The notes beneath the pieces are model-generated. The model saw only the letters and a program-made list of their open reading frames with translations, was not told where the DNA came from and ran no database searches. A DNA stretch of 5,373 nt from Desulfobulbaceae bacterium (GTDB lineage: Bacteria; Desulfobacterota; Desulfobulbia; Desulfobulbales; Desulfocapsaceae): contig JAMOMO010000473.1 in assembly GCA_027067035.1 (NCBI GenBank), forward strand, positions 1 through 5,373, read 5' to 3'. The position numbers and the translations under genes were made by a program. Shown here piece after piece: positions 5,370 through 5,373 of this stretch (position 1 is its first letter; each line of letters begins with the position of its first letter).

Positions 5370-5373
5370 ATAC

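Noticed and set aside
1..5373. CRISPR array, tRNA, rRNA or insertion sequence
   Set aside because: I saw no regularly spaced repeats, no tRNA-like cloverleaf, no rRNA segments and no transposase coding sequence.

Overview
The window looks like the edge of an exopolysaccharide or surface-glycan locus in a Gram-negative bacterium. Base composition is moderate, Shine-Dalgarno signals are ordinary and genes are packed tightly. The glycan genes, the SurA/EpsD-like foldase, the short HAMP membrane protein and a candidate sigma-54 promoter together fit Desulfobacterota (delta-proteobacteria-like) or a related proteobacterium with an EpsH/exosortase-type polysaccharide locus. This placement is inference; no rRNA or marker gene is present.

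Left part, plus strand (1-1194). The 3' half of a DegT/DnrJ/EryC1-type sugar aminotransferase (PglE-like) is followed after 26 nt by a DUF218/YdcF-ElyC-SanA family membrane-anchored protein. That gene appears to start with TTG and has no clear ribosome binding site.

Middle part, minus strand (1212-4252). Reading in the direction of transcription, a membrane-anchored SurA/EpsD-like foldase (4252-3509) leads into a two-TM HAMP protein with no recognisable output domain (3516-2908). Next comes a small exported HExxH metalloprotease-like protein (2915-2379). Both junctions overlap by the same octamer, ATGACTAA, so the three genes look translationally coupled. After a 90-nt gap comes a PF14907-type nucleotidyltransferase (2288-1212), which converges on the plus-strand genes with only 17 nt between stop codons.

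Right part (4253-5373). A 227-nt AT-rich divergent intergenic region precedes galU (4480-5346), a complete UTP-glucose-1-phosphate uridylyltransferase. The region holds a good candidate sigma-54 -24/-12 element facing galU, a 17-bp palindrome, CAGT-type direct repeats and other inverted repeats. Just after galU is a GC hairpin (CGGGG-ACAGA-CCCCG) that may be a dispersed repeat or part of a terminator cut by the window edge.

How they fit together: GalU supplies UDP-glucose, the aminotransferase would make a 4-amino-deoxy sugar nucleotide, and the DUF218 and PF14907 proteins are common companions of envelope-glycan genes. The foldase/HAMP/metalloprotease trio is the least explained part. It looks like a cell-envelope quality-control or sensing module, and it is the best candidate here for something not well described.
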